From CAIWHR01 sp963816925 (GTDB taxonomy: Bacteria > Pseudomonadota > Gammaproteobacteria > Burkholderiales > Casimicrobiaceae): a DNA stretch of 64,000 nt. Both the position numbers and the translations under genes were made by a program. Within the stretch, counting starts at the first letter, position 1. Each line of letters starts with the position of its first letter. Location: NCBI GenBank assembly GCA_963816925.1, contig CAWFMY010000027.1:310001-374000 (forward strand). The letters are read 5' to 3'. This document shows, piece by piece, positions 52,355 through 62,283 of the stretch. The notes beneath the pieces were generated by a model, which was not told where the DNA came from, searched no databases, and was given only the letters and a program-made list of their open reading frames with translations.

Positions 52355-53438
52355 CGCGCGGGCGCCCCGAGGGCGATGCAGGCATTCGCGACACGCTCGG
52401 CGGCGTCCGGGCGCGCGACTTTCCTCGCGGCCACCGCCATCGCGAGCAGCGATTCACGCGTGCACGACGCGAGACGCGCGGCCAGGCGCTCGGGCGTCAG
52501 GTCCGGTTGCGGGATCCGCTCGGCCGCGCCGGCATCGACCAGGAATTGCTGCATTGGCGCTTTGCTCGTCGGCGATGGCGCCTGGGAGCGGAACGATGAT
52601 CGCGCCGACGCCGACCGCGGCGAGCTCGGCGACCGTGGTCGCACCGCCGCGGCAGACGACGAGGTCGGCTGCTGCGTATCGCGCGACGATGTCGTCGATG
52701 AACGCGACGCATTCGGCGTCGACGCCGGCGTCGCGATAGGCGGCGCGCAACGCGTCGATGTGCCGCTCGCCCGCCTGGTGGACGACACGGGGCCGCGATT
52801 CGCGCGGCATGAGCGCGAGCGCCTTCGGCACGCGCTCGTTCAGTCCCACGGCACCCAGGCTGCCGCCGACGACGAGCAGCGACAGCGGGCCTGCGCGTCC
52901 GGCGAAGCGCGCGTCGGGCGGCGGCACCTGGCCGAACGCGTCGCGCACCGGATTGCCGATCCACTCCAGCTTGCGCGCGTGGCGTCCGCCGAATGCATTC
53001 GGAAAGCCGGTCAGGATGCGGTCCGCGCCGTACGCGAGCACGCGATTCGCGAGGCCCGCGATCGCGTTCTGCTCGTGCAGCAGCAGCGGCTTCGCCGCGG
53101 CCACGCCCATCAGCGCGCCCGGGAACGACGCGAATCCGCCGAAGCCCAGCACGACGTCGGGTGCGCGCCGGCGAATGATGCCGCGGCTCTGCCAGCACGC
53201 GCCGGCGAGCGCGAACGGGCCGAACACGAGCTGGCGCAGATCCTTTGCCGCGCACGCCGCCGAACGACACACCCTCGAACGACACGCCATGCTGCGGCAC
53301 GAGCTTCGCTTCCATGCCGTCGCGCGTGCCGAGCCAGAACACGCGCCAGCCGCGCGCGACGAGCTTCGCCGCCACCGCAAGGCCCGGAAAGATGTGGCCG
53401 CCCGTGCCGCCGGTCGTGATCATCACCAGGCCGCTCAT
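52351..53438 (-). CDS. murG: Lipid II synthase glycosyltransferase MurG (two frameshifts)
   Basis: About 361 residues; adds GlcNAc to lipid I at the inner membrane. MITTGGTGGHIFPGLAVA, VLGFGGFASFPGALMG, LLHEQNAIAGLANR, LLVVGGSLGA and CRGGATTVAELAAVGVGAIIVPLP are the substrate and UDP-GlcNAc motifs. Extra bases near 53247 (GVRGK | DLRQLVF) and near 52550 (SANA | QFLVDAG) split the frame in three. Its end overlaps murC. Confidence 0.95.
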
Positions 53439-53463
53439 GCGTCCCCCACGCTGCGGCGCCGCT

Positions 53464-53606
53464 CATACCGTGAACCCGCGCAGAAGCGCCGATTTTGGCT
53501 CGGCCGGCCGCGTACGCGGCCTTCACGCGCGCTCCGCGCGCATGAGCCTCACCGAAATCGGCGGGTGACGTTCATACCGTGAACCCGCGCAGAAGCCGCC
53601 GATTTT
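53464..53606. repeat. Direct duplication of the ftsW 3' end
   Basis: The 33-base stretch at 53464-53496 is repeated at 53573-53606 with one extra C. The second copy is the last ten codons of ftsW with its stop; the first lies in the murG-ftsW gap, 109 bases away. The spacer contains a part inverted to the duplicated CGCCGATTTT (AAATCGGCG). Confidence 0.75.
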
Positions 53607-54816
53607 CATAGTCGATGCGCAACAGGATCGCGACCGCGACGCAGTTCACGACGATGCCGGAGCCGCCGAACGAGAGAAGGGGCAGCGTGAGGCCCTTGGT
53701 CGGCAGCACGCCCATGTTGACGCCGATGTTGATGATCGCCTGCACGCCGATCCAGATGCCGATGCCTTGCGCGGTCAACGCCGCGAACGGACGCGTCAGG
53801 CGCGCGGCCTGGCGGCTGATCGCGTACGCGCGGTACAGGAGCCAGACGAAAAGGCCGAGGATCGCGGCCACCCCCGCGAAGCCAAGCTCTTCGGCGATGA
53901 CCGCGAGCAGGAAGTCGGTGTGCGCCTCGGGCAGGTACATGAGCTTCTCGACGCTCGATCCCAGTCCGACGCCAAACCACTCGCCGCGCCCGAAAGCGAT
54001 CAGCGAGTGCGAGAGCTGGTATCCCTTGCCGAACGGATCGGACCATGGATCGAGGAACGCGGACAGCCGCTGCAGCCGGTAAGGCGCGGCGACGAGGATC
54101 GCCGACAAGCCGATCGGCAACAGCAGGAACAATCCGAGGAAGAGGCGCCAGTCGAGACCGCCCAGGAACAGGATGCCGAACGCGATCGCGACGATGACGA
54201 CGAGCGCGCCGAAGTCGGGCTCGAGCAGAAGGAGCGCCGCCGTTGCGACCATCACCGCGAACAGCGGCAGGAAGCCTTTGAGCAGCGTCTGCTTCATCGG
54301 CTGCTGGGCGTGCAGGAACGCGGCCTTGCGCACGGCATAGCTCGCCGCGTACAGCACGACCGCGAGCTTCATGATCTCGGAGGGCTGCAGGTTGACGACC
54401 ACGAGCGAGAGCCATCGGCGGCTGCCGTTGACGGAGCGGCCGATGCCGGGAACCAGCACCAGCACGAGCAGGACGGCGGACCCGACGAAGATCCACGGCG
54501 CGAGCCGTTGCCACGCCTTCATCGGAATCTGGAACGCGACCAGCGCCGCAACCAGCCCGGCGGCGAGGAAGAGGCCGTGCCGCAGCAGGAAATACCAGGC
54601 GCGGAACCCGGTGTACGACGACGCCTCGGCCATCGCGATCGACGCCGAGTAGACCATCACGAGACCGGCCGCGAGCAGCAGCAACGTCGCCCACGCGAGC
54701 GACGCGTCGTAGTCGAGCATCGTCCGCGGGTTGCGGGGCAGCGCGCCGAGCGCCGCGATCACCCGCGGTCCGCTGAACGGGCGCAACGTCGCGGTCGACG
54801 TGATCGCCTTACGCAT
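53572..54816 (-). CDS. ftsW: Lipid II polymerase / division protein FtsW
   Basis: 414 residues, ten membrane segments of the SEDS family, working with FtsI in septal synthesis. LLLAAGLVMVYSASIAMAE, VNGSRRWLSLVVVNLQPSEIMKLA, LLEPDFGALVVI with the SEDS Asp, HTDFLLAVIAEELG, and GLTLPLLSFGGSGIVVN. ATG 54816 overlaps the murD end; an upstream extension of the frame has no homology. Confidence 0.95.
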   Translation of the reverse strand: MRKAITSTATLRPFSGPRVIAALGALPRNPRTMLDYDASLAWATLLLLAAGLVMVYSASIAMAEASSYTGFRAWYFLLRHGLFLAAGLVAALVAFQIPMKAWQRLAPWIFVGSAVLLVLVLVPGIGRSVNGSRRWLSLVVVNLQPSEIMKLAVVLYAASYAVRKAAFLHAQQPMKQTLLKGFLPLFAVMVATAALLLLEPDFGALVVIVAIAFGILFLGGLDWRLFLGLFLLLPIGLSAILVAAPYRLQRLSAFLDPWSDPFGKGYQLSHSLIAFGRGEWFGVGLGSSVEKLMYLPEAHTDFLLAVIAEELGFAGVAAILGLFVWLLYRAYAISRQAARLTRPFAALTAQGIGIWIGVQAIINIGVNMGVLPTKGLTLPLLSFGGSGIVVNCVAVAILLRIDYENRRLLRGFTV

Positions 54817-56185
54817 GCGCGCGCTCCGCCGCGAGGGCACGGACGAGGTTTGCGAATTTCTCTCCGCGCTCGACGTAGTTGGCGAACTGGTCGAGGCTTG
54901 CGCACGCGGGGGACAGCAGCACGGTGTCGCCGGGCTTCGCAACCGTCACGGCGCGGGCAACCGCGGCATCCAGCGTGTCGCAGCGCTCGATCGCGGCGCG
55001 CGTTCCGGTCAGCGCGCGCTCCAGCAGCGGCGCGTCGCGGCCGATCAGCAGCACGCTGCGGCAATGCGCATCGACGGTCGCGCGCAACGCCGCGAAATTC
55101 TGCCCCTTGCCGTCGCCGCCCGCGATCAGAACGACGGGGCGACCGATGCCTTCGAGCGCGGCTCGCGTCGCGGCGACGGTCGTGCCTTTCGAATCGTCGA
55201 CGTACGCGACGCCGCCCGCATCCGCGATCAGGTGCATCCGGTGCGGCAGTCCCTCGAAGCGGGCGAGCGCGGCCAGCACGGCGCGGTCCACCCTGGCGAC
55301 GGCGGACACGAGCGCCAGCGCGGCGAGCGCGTTCTGCGCGTTGTGACGGCCGACGAGCTTCAGGTCCGCGATCGGCAGCAGCAGCGCGCCCCCGCGCGCG
55401 AGCCATGCGCCGCCCGCGTCGACGCCGCGATCGACGATGCCCCACGCTTCTTCCGACTCCGGAACGCCGGCGCCGAAGGTCTGCACCAGCCGGCCGGGCA
55501 GCCGCATGGCGAGCGAGCGCGGATCATCGCGATTCAGGACCTGAATTCCGCCGCGCGCGAAAATGCGCGCCTTCGCCGCCGCGTAGTCGTCGATGCCGGC
55601 GTAGCGGTCGAGATGGTTCTCGGTGACGTTGAGCACCGTCGCGGCGGCCGGCGCGAGCGACGATGTCGTCTCCAGCTGAAAGCTCGAGAGCTCCAGCACG
55701 TAAGCGTCAGGCCAGCGGCCGTCCGCGGGAATGGCGTCGAGCACGGCCTCGCCGATGTTGCCGGCAACCATGGTCGTGAGTCCGGCGGCGCGGGCGAGCG
55801 CCCCGGTGAGCGCCGTCACGGTCGTCTTGCCGTTCGAGCCGGTGATCGCGAGCACCTTTTGCGCGGGCGGCAGGGCGCGCGCGAAAAGCTCGATGTCGCC
55901 GACGAGCTCCGCGCCGCGCGCCACCGCCGCGGCGATGGGTCCCTGGTTCACGGCAATGCCCGGGCTGATCGCGATGAGGTCCGCGCCGGCAAGCGTCGCG
56001 TCGGTGATCGGTCCCGTAGACACCGCGATATCCGGACGTTCGGCGCCCAACCGGTCGGCGAATGGCGGCGCCGGACGCGTGTCGGCGACGCGCACCGACG
56101 CGCCAAGCGCCGCGAGATGGCGGGCGAGCGAGAACCCGGTGAGCCCGAGCCCCAGCACGACGGCGTTGCGTCCCGTGTAGTTCAT
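54809..56185 (-). CDS. murD: UDP-N-acetylmuramoyl-L-alanine--D-glutamate ligase MurD
   Basis: 458 residues; adds D-Glu. AVVLGLGLTGFSLARHLAALG, ITGSNGKTTVTALTGAL (ATP loop), VLELSSFQLETT, NVTENHLDRYAG, VDDSKGTTVAATRAAL and LSPACASLDQFANYVERG are all in place. Its ATG shares one base with the mraY stop (TGATG-type overlap). Confidence 0.97.
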   Translation of the reverse strand: MNYTGRNAVVLGLGLTGFSLARHLAALGASVRVADTRPAPPFADRLGAERPDIAVSTGPITDATLAGADLIAISPGIAVNQGPIAAAVARGAELVGDIELFARALPPAQKVLAITGSNGKTTVTALTGALARAAGLTTMVAGNIGEAVLDAIPADGRWPDAYVLELSSFQLETTSSLAPAAATVLNVTENHLDRYAGIDDYAAAKARIFARGGIQVLNRDDPRSLAMRLPGRLVQTFGAGVPESEEAWGIVDRGVDAGGAWLARGGALLLPIADLKLVGRHNAQNALAALALVSAVARVDRAVLAALARFEGLPHRMHLIADAGGVAYVDDSKGTTVAATRAALEGIGRPVVLIAGGDGKGQNFAALRATVDAHCRSVLLIGRDAPLLERALTGTRAAIERCDTLDAAVARAVTVAKPGDTVLLSPACASLDQFANYVERGEKFANLVRALAAERAHA

Positions 56186-57336
56186 CAGCGCAGCTTCAGC
56201 GAGGAAAGACCGAACAGCACCAGCAGCATCGTGATGATCCAGAACCGGACGACGACCTGGTTCTCTTTCCAGCCCTTCAATTCGTAGTGGTGGTGAATCG
56301 GCGCCATCCTGAAGACGCGCTTGCCGGTGAGCTTGAACGACGCCACCTGGACGACCACCGACAGCGTCTCGACGACGAACACGCCGCCCATGATGAACAG
56401 CACGATTTCCTGGCGGACGATGACGGCGATCGTACCGAGCGCGGCGCCGAGCGACAGCGCGCCGACGTCACCCATGAACACCTCGGCCGGATACGCGTTG
56501 AACCAGAGGAAACCCAGGCCCGCGCCGGCGATCGCGCCGCAGATCACCGCGAGCTCGCCGGCGCCCGGGATCAGCGGGAATTGCAGGTAGCGCGCAAAGA
56601 TCGCGTTGCCGCTGACGTAGGCGAAGATCCCGAGCGCCGCGCCGATCATCACCGTCGGCATGATCGCGAGCCCGTCGAGCCCGTCGGTCAGGTTGACCGC
56701 GTTGCTCGTGCCGACGATCACGCACCACGTGAGCGCGATGAAGCCCCAGATCCCGAGCGGATAGGAGATCGTCTTGAAGAACGGGACGATGAGGTCGGTC
56801 TTCGGCGACAGGTTGACGTTGAAGCCGCTGCCGATCCAGTCGAGGAAGAGCTTCTGCAGCTGCATGTTGTCCGGCGCCGACACCGAGAAGGCGAGATAGA
56901 CCGAAGCCATGAGCCCGATCACCGCCTGCCAGAAGATCTTCTGGCGCGCCGAGAGCCCCTTGGGGTTGCGCCGCACGACCTTGCGCCAGTCGTCGACCCA
57001 GCCGATGGCGCCGAAGCCCAGCGTGACGAGCAGCACGACCCAGACGAAGCGGTTCGTGAGGTCGCCCCAGAGCAGCGTGGTCACCGCGATCGACACGAGG
57101 ATCAGCGCGCCGCCCATCGTCGGCGTCCCGGCCTTCGTCAGATGCGTCTGCGGCCCATCGTCGCGCACCGACTGGCCGATCTTCATCCGCGCGAGCCAGG
57201 TGATCATCCGCGGGCCGACGATGAACGAGATGAAGAGCGCGGTCATGCAGGAGAGCACCGCGCGCAGCGTCAGGTAGCCGAAGACGTTGAACGCGCGGAT
57301 GTCCTTCGCAAGCACGTCGGCGAGCCAGAGCAGCAT
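56185..57336 (-). CDS. mraY: Phospho-MurNAc-pentapeptide transferase MraY
   Basis: 383 residues, ten membrane segments; makes lipid I on undecaprenyl phosphate. DDGPQTHLTKAGTPTMGGALI, GWVDDWRKVVRRNPKGLSA with the Mg-binding Asp pair, NAVNLTDGLDGLAI, MGDVGALSLGAALG, and APIHHHYELKGW. ATG 57336 overlaps the murF stop. Confidence 0.97.
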   Translation of the reverse strand: MLLWLADVLAKDIRAFNVFGYLTLRAVLSCMTALFISFIVGPRMITWLARMKIGQSVRDDGPQTHLTKAGTPTMGGALILVSIAVTTLLWGDLTNRFVWVVLLVTLGFGAIGWVDDWRKVVRRNPKGLSARQKIFWQAVIGLMASVYLAFSVSAPDNMQLQKLFLDWIGSGFNVNLSPKTDLIVPFFKTISYPLGIWGFIALTWCVIVGTSNAVNLTDGLDGLAIMPTVMIGAALGIFAYVSGNAIFARYLQFPLIPGAGELAVICGAIAGAGLGFLWFNAYPAEVFMGDVGALSLGAALGTIAVIVRQEIVLFIMGGVFVVETLSVVVQVASFKLTGKRVFRMAPIHHHYELKGWKENQVVVRFWIITMLLVLFGLSSLKLR

Positions 57337-58790
57337 CAGTGCGCTCCCGTGAGCGGGTCGCCGTCCGACGGGCCGCCCCGAGGACGGCTGCCCCCTTGGG
57401 GGGAGGCAGGCGAAGCATGCTTCGGGGGGGGCGTTTCACCTGCGAGTGCCGCGACCACGCGCTCCATCCGCATGAAGCGCGAGCCCTTGACGAGCAGCGT
57501 CACGTCGGGTCCCGCCTCCGCGACGACATGCCGCGCCAGCGCGTCCACGCTTGCGAAGTGGTCCGCGCCCGCGCCGAACGCCATGCCCGCCTCGGCCGCC
57601 AGCGCGCCCGCGGTGAGCAGCCGATCGATCCCCGCCGCGCGCGCGAAGGCGCCGACTTCGCGGTGAAATGCCGGGCCCTCGGCGCCGACCTCGCCCATGT
57701 CGCCCAGCACCAGCCACTTGGGGGACGGCGCGGCGCCGAGCACGGCGATCGCCGCGCGCACCGAATCGGGATTGGCGTTGTACGTGTCGTCGATGAGCGC
57801 GGCGCCGTTCGCCGCACGCGTCGCCGCGAGCCGTCCCGGCACCGCGCGGAACGCCTCCAGCCCGCGCACGACCGCCGCGAGCGAGACACCGAGCGAGAGC
57901 GCCGCGGTCGTGGCCGCGAGCGCGTTGCCGGCCGTGTGCCGGCCCGGAACCGCCAGCGCGACGTTCGCATCGCCCGCCGGGGTCGACAGCAACAACGTCG
58001 ACCCGGCCGCGCCGGCGGTGAAGCGCCCGCGCACCGCGGCCGGATGGTCGAGACCGAATTCGACCACGCTGACACCCGGACACTGGCGCGCCGCTTCGCG
58101 CCACACGTCGATGAACGCGTCGTCGGCGTTGACGACCGCGACGCCGCCGGGCGGCAGCGCGCGGATCAGGTCGGCGTGCTCCGCCGCGACCTCGGCAACG
58201 GTGCGCATGAATTCCTGGTGCTCGCGCTGCGCGTTGTTGACGACCGCCACCGTGGGCCGCGCGACCGCCGCCAACTCCGCGGTCTCGCCCCGGTGGTTCA
58301 TGCCGAGCTCGATCACCGCGACCTGGTGCGCACTGCGCAAGCCGAGCAGGGTCAGCGGCAAGCCGATCGCGTTATTGAGGTTGCCTTCCGTGGCCAGCAC
58401 GCGCGACGCGCCGTAATGCATGCGCAGGATCGACGCCAGCATCTCCTTGACCGTCGTCTTGCCGTTGCTGCCGACCACGACGACGACCGGAATGCCGAAT
58501 TGCCCGCGCCAGTGCGCGGCGAGCGCGAGGAGCGCCTGCCGTGGGTCCGCCACCGCGATCAGGTTGCCGGGAATCGCAGGCGCGCGATCGGCGGCCACCA
58601 GCACCGCGGCCGCGCCGCGCTCGAATGCCGTCGGCACGAAGTCGTGACCGTCGAACCGCTCGCCGGGAAGCGCGACGAAAAGGTCGCCGGACGACAGCGC
58701 GCGCGTGTCGGTGACCACCCGCGAGAACGGCACGTTGGCCCCCACGACATGACCCCCGACGGCGCGGGCGGCGGTCGCGGTGTCCATCAT
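57336..58790 (-). CDS. murF: UDP-MurNAc-tripeptide--D-alanyl-D-alanine ligase MurF
   Basis: 484 residues; adds D-Ala-D-Ala. FSRVVTDTRALSSGDLFVALPGERFDGHDF, VVGSNGKTTVKEMLASIL, ATEGNLNNAIGLPLTLLG, IELGMNHRGE, and DDTYNANPDSVRAAIAVL. Domain homology ends around ALAGE. The last 32 residues (PPPKHASPASPQGG and on) are coded by a palindrome-rich repeat (57348-57436) and are not family-typical. The first of two adjacent ATGs overlaps the murE stop. Confidence 0.95.
   Translation of the reverse strand: MMDTATAARAVGGHVVGANVPFSRVVTDTRALSSGDLFVALPGERFDGHDFVPTAFERGAAAVLVAADRAPAIPGNLIAVADPRQALLALAAHWRGQFGIPVVVVVGSNGKTTVKEMLASILRMHYGASRVLATEGNLNNAIGLPLTLLGLRSAHQVAVIELGMNHRGETAELAAVARPTVAVVNNAQREHQEFMRTVAEVAAEHADLIRALPPGGVAVVNADDAFIDVWREAARQCPGVSVVEFGLDHPAAVRGRFTAGAAGSTLLLSTPAGDANVALAVPGRHTAGNALAATTAALSLGVSLAAVVRGLEAFRAVPGRLAATRAANGAALIDDTYNANPDSVRAAIAVLGAAPSPKWLVLGDMGEVGAEGPAFHREVGAFARAAGIDRLLTAGALAAEAGMAFGAGADHFASVDALARHVVAEAGPDVTLLVKGSRFMRMERVVAALAGETPPPKHASPASPQGGSRPRGGPSDGDPLTGAH
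57348..57436. repeat. Palindrome-rich repeat forming the 3' end of murF
   Basis: This segment contains CCCCCTTGGGGGG (57391-57403) and the perfect palindrome CGAAGCATGCTTCG (57411-57424), plus GGCCGCCCCGAGG upstream. It lies at the murF-mraY junction and differs in composition from coding DNA around it. It resembles dispersed intergenic repeats of Burkholderiales, but no second copy is in this window. Confidence 0.5.
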
Positions 58791-60268
58791 CCCGCGCTCC
58801 TGCTCGAAAGCGCCGCGGCCGCGACCTCGAGATCGGAAAAGTGCGTCCGCACGCCGTTCGCTTCCTGGTAGTCCTCGTGCCCCTTGCCCGCGATCAGCAC
58901 GACGTCGCCCGCCTTCGCACCGGCGATGCCGGCGTTGATCGCCGTCGCGCGATCGAGATCGACCACCCAGTGGCGGTTGCCGCTGTCGCGGATGCCGTGC
59001 ACGATCGCGCTCGCGATGGCCCCCGGATCCTCGCTGCGCGGGTTGTCGCTGGTGACGATCACGCGATCCGCAAGCGTGGACGCGAGCCGTCCCATCTCCG
59101 GGCGCTTGCCCGCGTCGCGATCGCCGCCGCAGCCGAACACGCAGACGAGTTCGCCGCCCTCCAGCGACCGCGGGCTTGAGCGCGGTCAGCACCTTCTCCA
59201 GCGCGTCGGGCGTATGCGCGTAGTCGACGACGACGAGCGGCAGGACTCCGCCGCCCAGCCGCTGCATTCGTCCCGGCGGCGCGTCCATGGTCGCGAGCGC
59301 CGCAGCGCGTCGGCGAGCGGGATGTCGCTCGCGAGAAGCACCGCGAGGCATCCCAGAAGGTTCGACGCGTTGAACGCGCCGACGAGCCCCGTCTGCAGGT
59401 CGCCGCGTCCCCATGGGGTGGCCACCGACAAGCCGATGCCGCGGCTCGCATTGGCGATGCCGGTCGCCGCGACATCGGCGTTCGCGAGACCGTAGGTCAA
59501 CACCTTTTGTCCGCGCGCGCGCGCCGTGTCGGCAAGGCTCTGGCCGAACGCATCGTCGGCATTGATTACGCACGCGTGCAGGCCCGGCCACGAAAAGAGC
59601 TTCGCCTTCGCCGCGCCATAGGCCGCCATCGTGCCGTGGTAGTCGAGATGGTCGCGCGTGAGGTTGGTGAACAGCGCGATATCGAAGGCCACGCCGTTGA
59701 CGCGGCCCTGGTCGAGGCCGTGCGACGACACTTCGATGGCGATCGCGCGCGCGCCCGCCGCCTTGTATCGCGCAAGCATCTCCTGCAGCTGCGCCGCGTC
59801 CGGCGTCGTGTGCGTCGCGGGCTCCAGCGCGCCGACGAGCCCGTTGCCGAGCGTGCCCGCGATCGCCGCGCGGCGCCCCGCAAGGTCGAGGCATTGCGCG
59901 ATCCAGTGCGTGCACGACGTCTTGCCGTTGGTGCCGGTGACGCCGACGACCCACAGCGCCTGCGACGGGCTGCCGAAGATGAAATCCGCGATCGCGCCGA
60001 GCTTGCCCTTGAGGTTCTCGACCGGCAGTTGCGGCACGGTCCATTCGCGATTCCACGAAAAGCCCTGCGGGTCCCACAGCACGGCGCCGGCGCCTTTCGC
60101 GATCGCGTCGGCGATGAACTTGCGGCCGTCGGCCTGCGTGCCCGGCATGGCCGCGAAGGCGTCACCCGCCTGCACCTGCCGGCTGTCGGCGGTGATGCGT
60201 TTGGGTCGCGCGCCGAGCTTCGCGAGCAGCGCGGCAACGTCGAGTTCGGGGACCGGAATCGACGCCAT
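58787..60268 (-). CDS. murE: UDP-MurNAc-L-Ala-D-Glu--meso-diaminopimelate ligase MurE (two frameshifts)
   Basis: About 493 residues; adds meso-DAP. ITADSRQVQAGDAFAAMPG, GVTGTNGKTSCTHWIAQ (ATP loop), EVSSHGLDQGRVNGV, FTNLTRDHLDYHG, VVVDYAHTPDALEKVL, SDNPRSEDP (DAP-selecting DNPR) and the C-terminal GKGHEDYQ. One base is missing near 59307 (ALRR | LATMDAPPGR) and one is extra near 59168 (AVAGG | GELVCVFGCGGDRD). It overlaps ftsI and murF by 1 and 4 bases. Confidence 0.95.
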
Positions 60269-62007
60269 CACGTGTCCTCGTCGACGGCCGCCCCGGGCGG
60301 AGGCAGGATCACGTTGTCGACGGGCGCGTCGTTCGGCACCGCCAGCATGCGCAACGCGGCGCCGGTCACCGTCGAGAACACCGGCGCCGCGACGTCGCCG
60401 CCGAAATGCGCCGCCCCATTCGGCTCGTCGATCATCACGGCGACGACGAGCCGTGGCGCTGACGCGGGGGCGAGGCCGACAAACGACGACACATACTTCG
60501 CGGAATACGCGTGACCTTCCAGCTTGTGCGCGGTGCCCGTCTTGCCGGCCACCCGGTAGCCCGGCACTTGCGCTTTCGGCGCGGTCCCTGCGGGAAGCAC
60601 GGCCATTTCGAGCATGTGCCGCACGGCGAGCGCCGTTTCGGGCTGGATCACCGGCCGGCCCGCGACGGGCCCACTCGTTTTGAACAGCGTCGCCGGCTTC
60701 AGTTCGCCCTCGTTCGCAAACATCGTGTAGGCCCGCGCGAGCTGGACCAGGTTGACCGAGATCCCGTGGCCGAAGGCCATCGTCGCCTGCTCGATCGGTC
60801 GCCATGTCTTCGCCGGACGCAGCCGTCCCGCGACTTCGCCGGGGAAACCGGTCTTCGGCGCCGTGCCGAAGCCGGATTCGGACAGCATGTGCCACATCGT
60901 CTCGGGCGGCAGCGACAGCGCGATCTTCGCGGCGCCGATGTTCGACGATTTCTGGACCACCTGCTCGACCGTAATCGCGCCGTTGGGGTGGGTATCGTGA
61001 ATCGTTGCGGGCCCGATCGTCAGCGTGCCCGGCCCCGTCTGGATCACCGTGTCGGGACGGATCTTGCCGGCTTCGAGCGCCGCGGCGATCGTGAACGGCT
61101 TCAGCGTCGACCCCGGCTCGAACACGTCGGTCAGCGCGCGGTTGCGCATCTTGTCGCGCGCGACCCGGTTGCGGGCGTTCGGGTTGTACGTCGGCCAGTT
61201 CGCGAGCGCCAGGATCTCGCCGGTCTTGACGTCGAGGATCACGAGCCCGCCCGCCTTCGCCTTGTTCGCCTCGACGGCCGCCTTCAGCTCGCGGAAGGCG
61301 ATGTGCTGCAGGCGCGAATCGATGGCGAGCGCCAGGTCGCGGCCCGCCTGCGGCGCGCGAATCGCCTCGACGTCCTCGACGGCGTCGCCGCGGCGGTTGA
61401 TGATCACGCGGCGACTTCCGGGATGTCCGCCCAGCCACTCCTGCTGCGCGAGCTCCATCCCTTCCTGCCCGACATCGCGGTCGCCGGTGAAGCCGAGGAT
61501 ATGGCTCATCGTCTCGCCCGCCGGGTAATAGCGGCGATATTCGTTCTGCTCGTTCAAGCCCGCGATCTTCAACGCCATCGCGCGCTCGGCGACTTCCGGC
61601 GGCAGCTGTTTTGCGAGATAGGCGAAATCCTCGTCGGGATTGAGCCGGAGCGAAAGCGCCTGCGGCGACATTTCGAGCACGCGCGCGAGCTCGGCGAGCT
61701 GCGCCGGCGTCGCGTTGACCTTCGCCGGAAACGCCCACAGCGACTTGACCGGCGTCGAAATGGCGAGCGGCTCGCCCAGCCGGTCGATGATGCGGCCCCG
61801 ATGCGCGGGGACCTCGAGCTCGCGGCTGTAGCGCGCGCTGCCCTGCTCCTGCAGGAACACGTTGTCGAACCATTGCAGGTAGACCGAGCGGCCGCCGAGC
61901 ACCACGAACACGAGCACCAGCGCGCCGAACAGCACGGGCGCCCGGAAGCGCGGCAGCGCGGGCGGCGGCGCCGTGCCGCGCGGCAGGCTCGCGGCGTTGC
62001 TCCTCAC
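60268..62007 (-). CDS. ftsI: Septal peptidoglycan transpeptidase FtsI (PBP3)
   Basis: 579 residues; division-specific class B penicillin-binding protein. One membrane anchor (23-42), RGRIIDRLGEPLA of the dimerisation domain, catalytic S300 in STLKPF with K303, the SSN triad in VQKSSNIG, and KTGTAHK. GTG start at 62007 overlaps the ftsL stop. Works with FtsW, FtsQ, FtsL. Confidence 0.97.
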   Translation of the reverse strand: MRSNAASLPRGTAPPPALPRFRAPVLFGALVLVFVVLGGRSVYLQWFDNVFLQEQGSARYSRELEVPAHRGRIIDRLGEPLAISTPVKSLWAFPAKVNATPAQLAELARVLEMSPQALSLRLNPDEDFAYLAKQLPPEVAERAMALKIAGLNEQNEYRRYYPAGETMSHILGFTGDRDVGQEGMELAQQEWLGGHPGSRRVIINRRGDAVEDVEAIRAPQAGRDLALAIDSRLQHIAFRELKAAVEANKAKAGGLVILDVKTGEILALANWPTYNPNARNRVARDKMRNRALTDVFEPGSTLKPFTIAAALEAGKIRPDTVIQTGPGTLTIGPATIHDTHPNGAITVEQVVQKSSNIGAAKIALSLPPETMWHMLSESGFGTAPKTGFPGEVAGRLRPAKTWRPIEQATMAFGHGISVNLVQLARAYTMFANEGELKPATLFKTSGPVAGRPVIQPETALAVRHMLEMAVLPAGTAPKAQVPGYRVAGKTGTAHKLEGHAYSAKYVSSFVGLAPASAPRLVVAVMIDEPNGAAHFGGDVAAPVFSTVTGAALRMLAVPNDAPVDNVILPPPGAAVDEDT

Positions 62008-62276
62008 CGGCCGCCTCCCGCCGGAACGATCTCGACGCGCGCCGCGTTCGGCAGCTCCATGCCGAGCGACGTGCGCGCGATCTTCTCCACCCGCGCCGGC
62101 ATCGCCCAGGTCGACTGCTCGAGCTGCAGCTGGCCGTATTCGATTTCGTAGTTGCGCGCCGCGGCCTGTCCGCGCTCGAGGTCGACGAACAGCTTGCGCG
62201 CATGGTGCCGCGACGTGACGAGCGAAACCCCGCAGGCGACGAGGAGTGCGAGCAGCAGGAGGTTCACGCGCACCAT
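62004..62276 (-). CDS. ftsL: Cell division protein FtsL
   Basis: 90 residues; short bitopic protein of the FtsQLB complex. A single hydrophobic segment near the N-terminus (LLLLALLVACGVSLVTS) followed by a periplasmic coiled coil (ARKLFVDLERGQAAARNYEIEY) and a SLGMELPNAARVEIV tail. Identity rests on size, topology and position between rsmH and ftsI. Confidence 0.92.
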   Translation of the reverse strand: MVRVNLLLLALLVACGVSLVTSRHHARKLFVDLERGQAAARNYEIEYGQLQLEQSTWAMPARVEKIARTSLGMELPNAARVEIVPAGGGR

Positions 62277-62283
62277 GGTTCGA

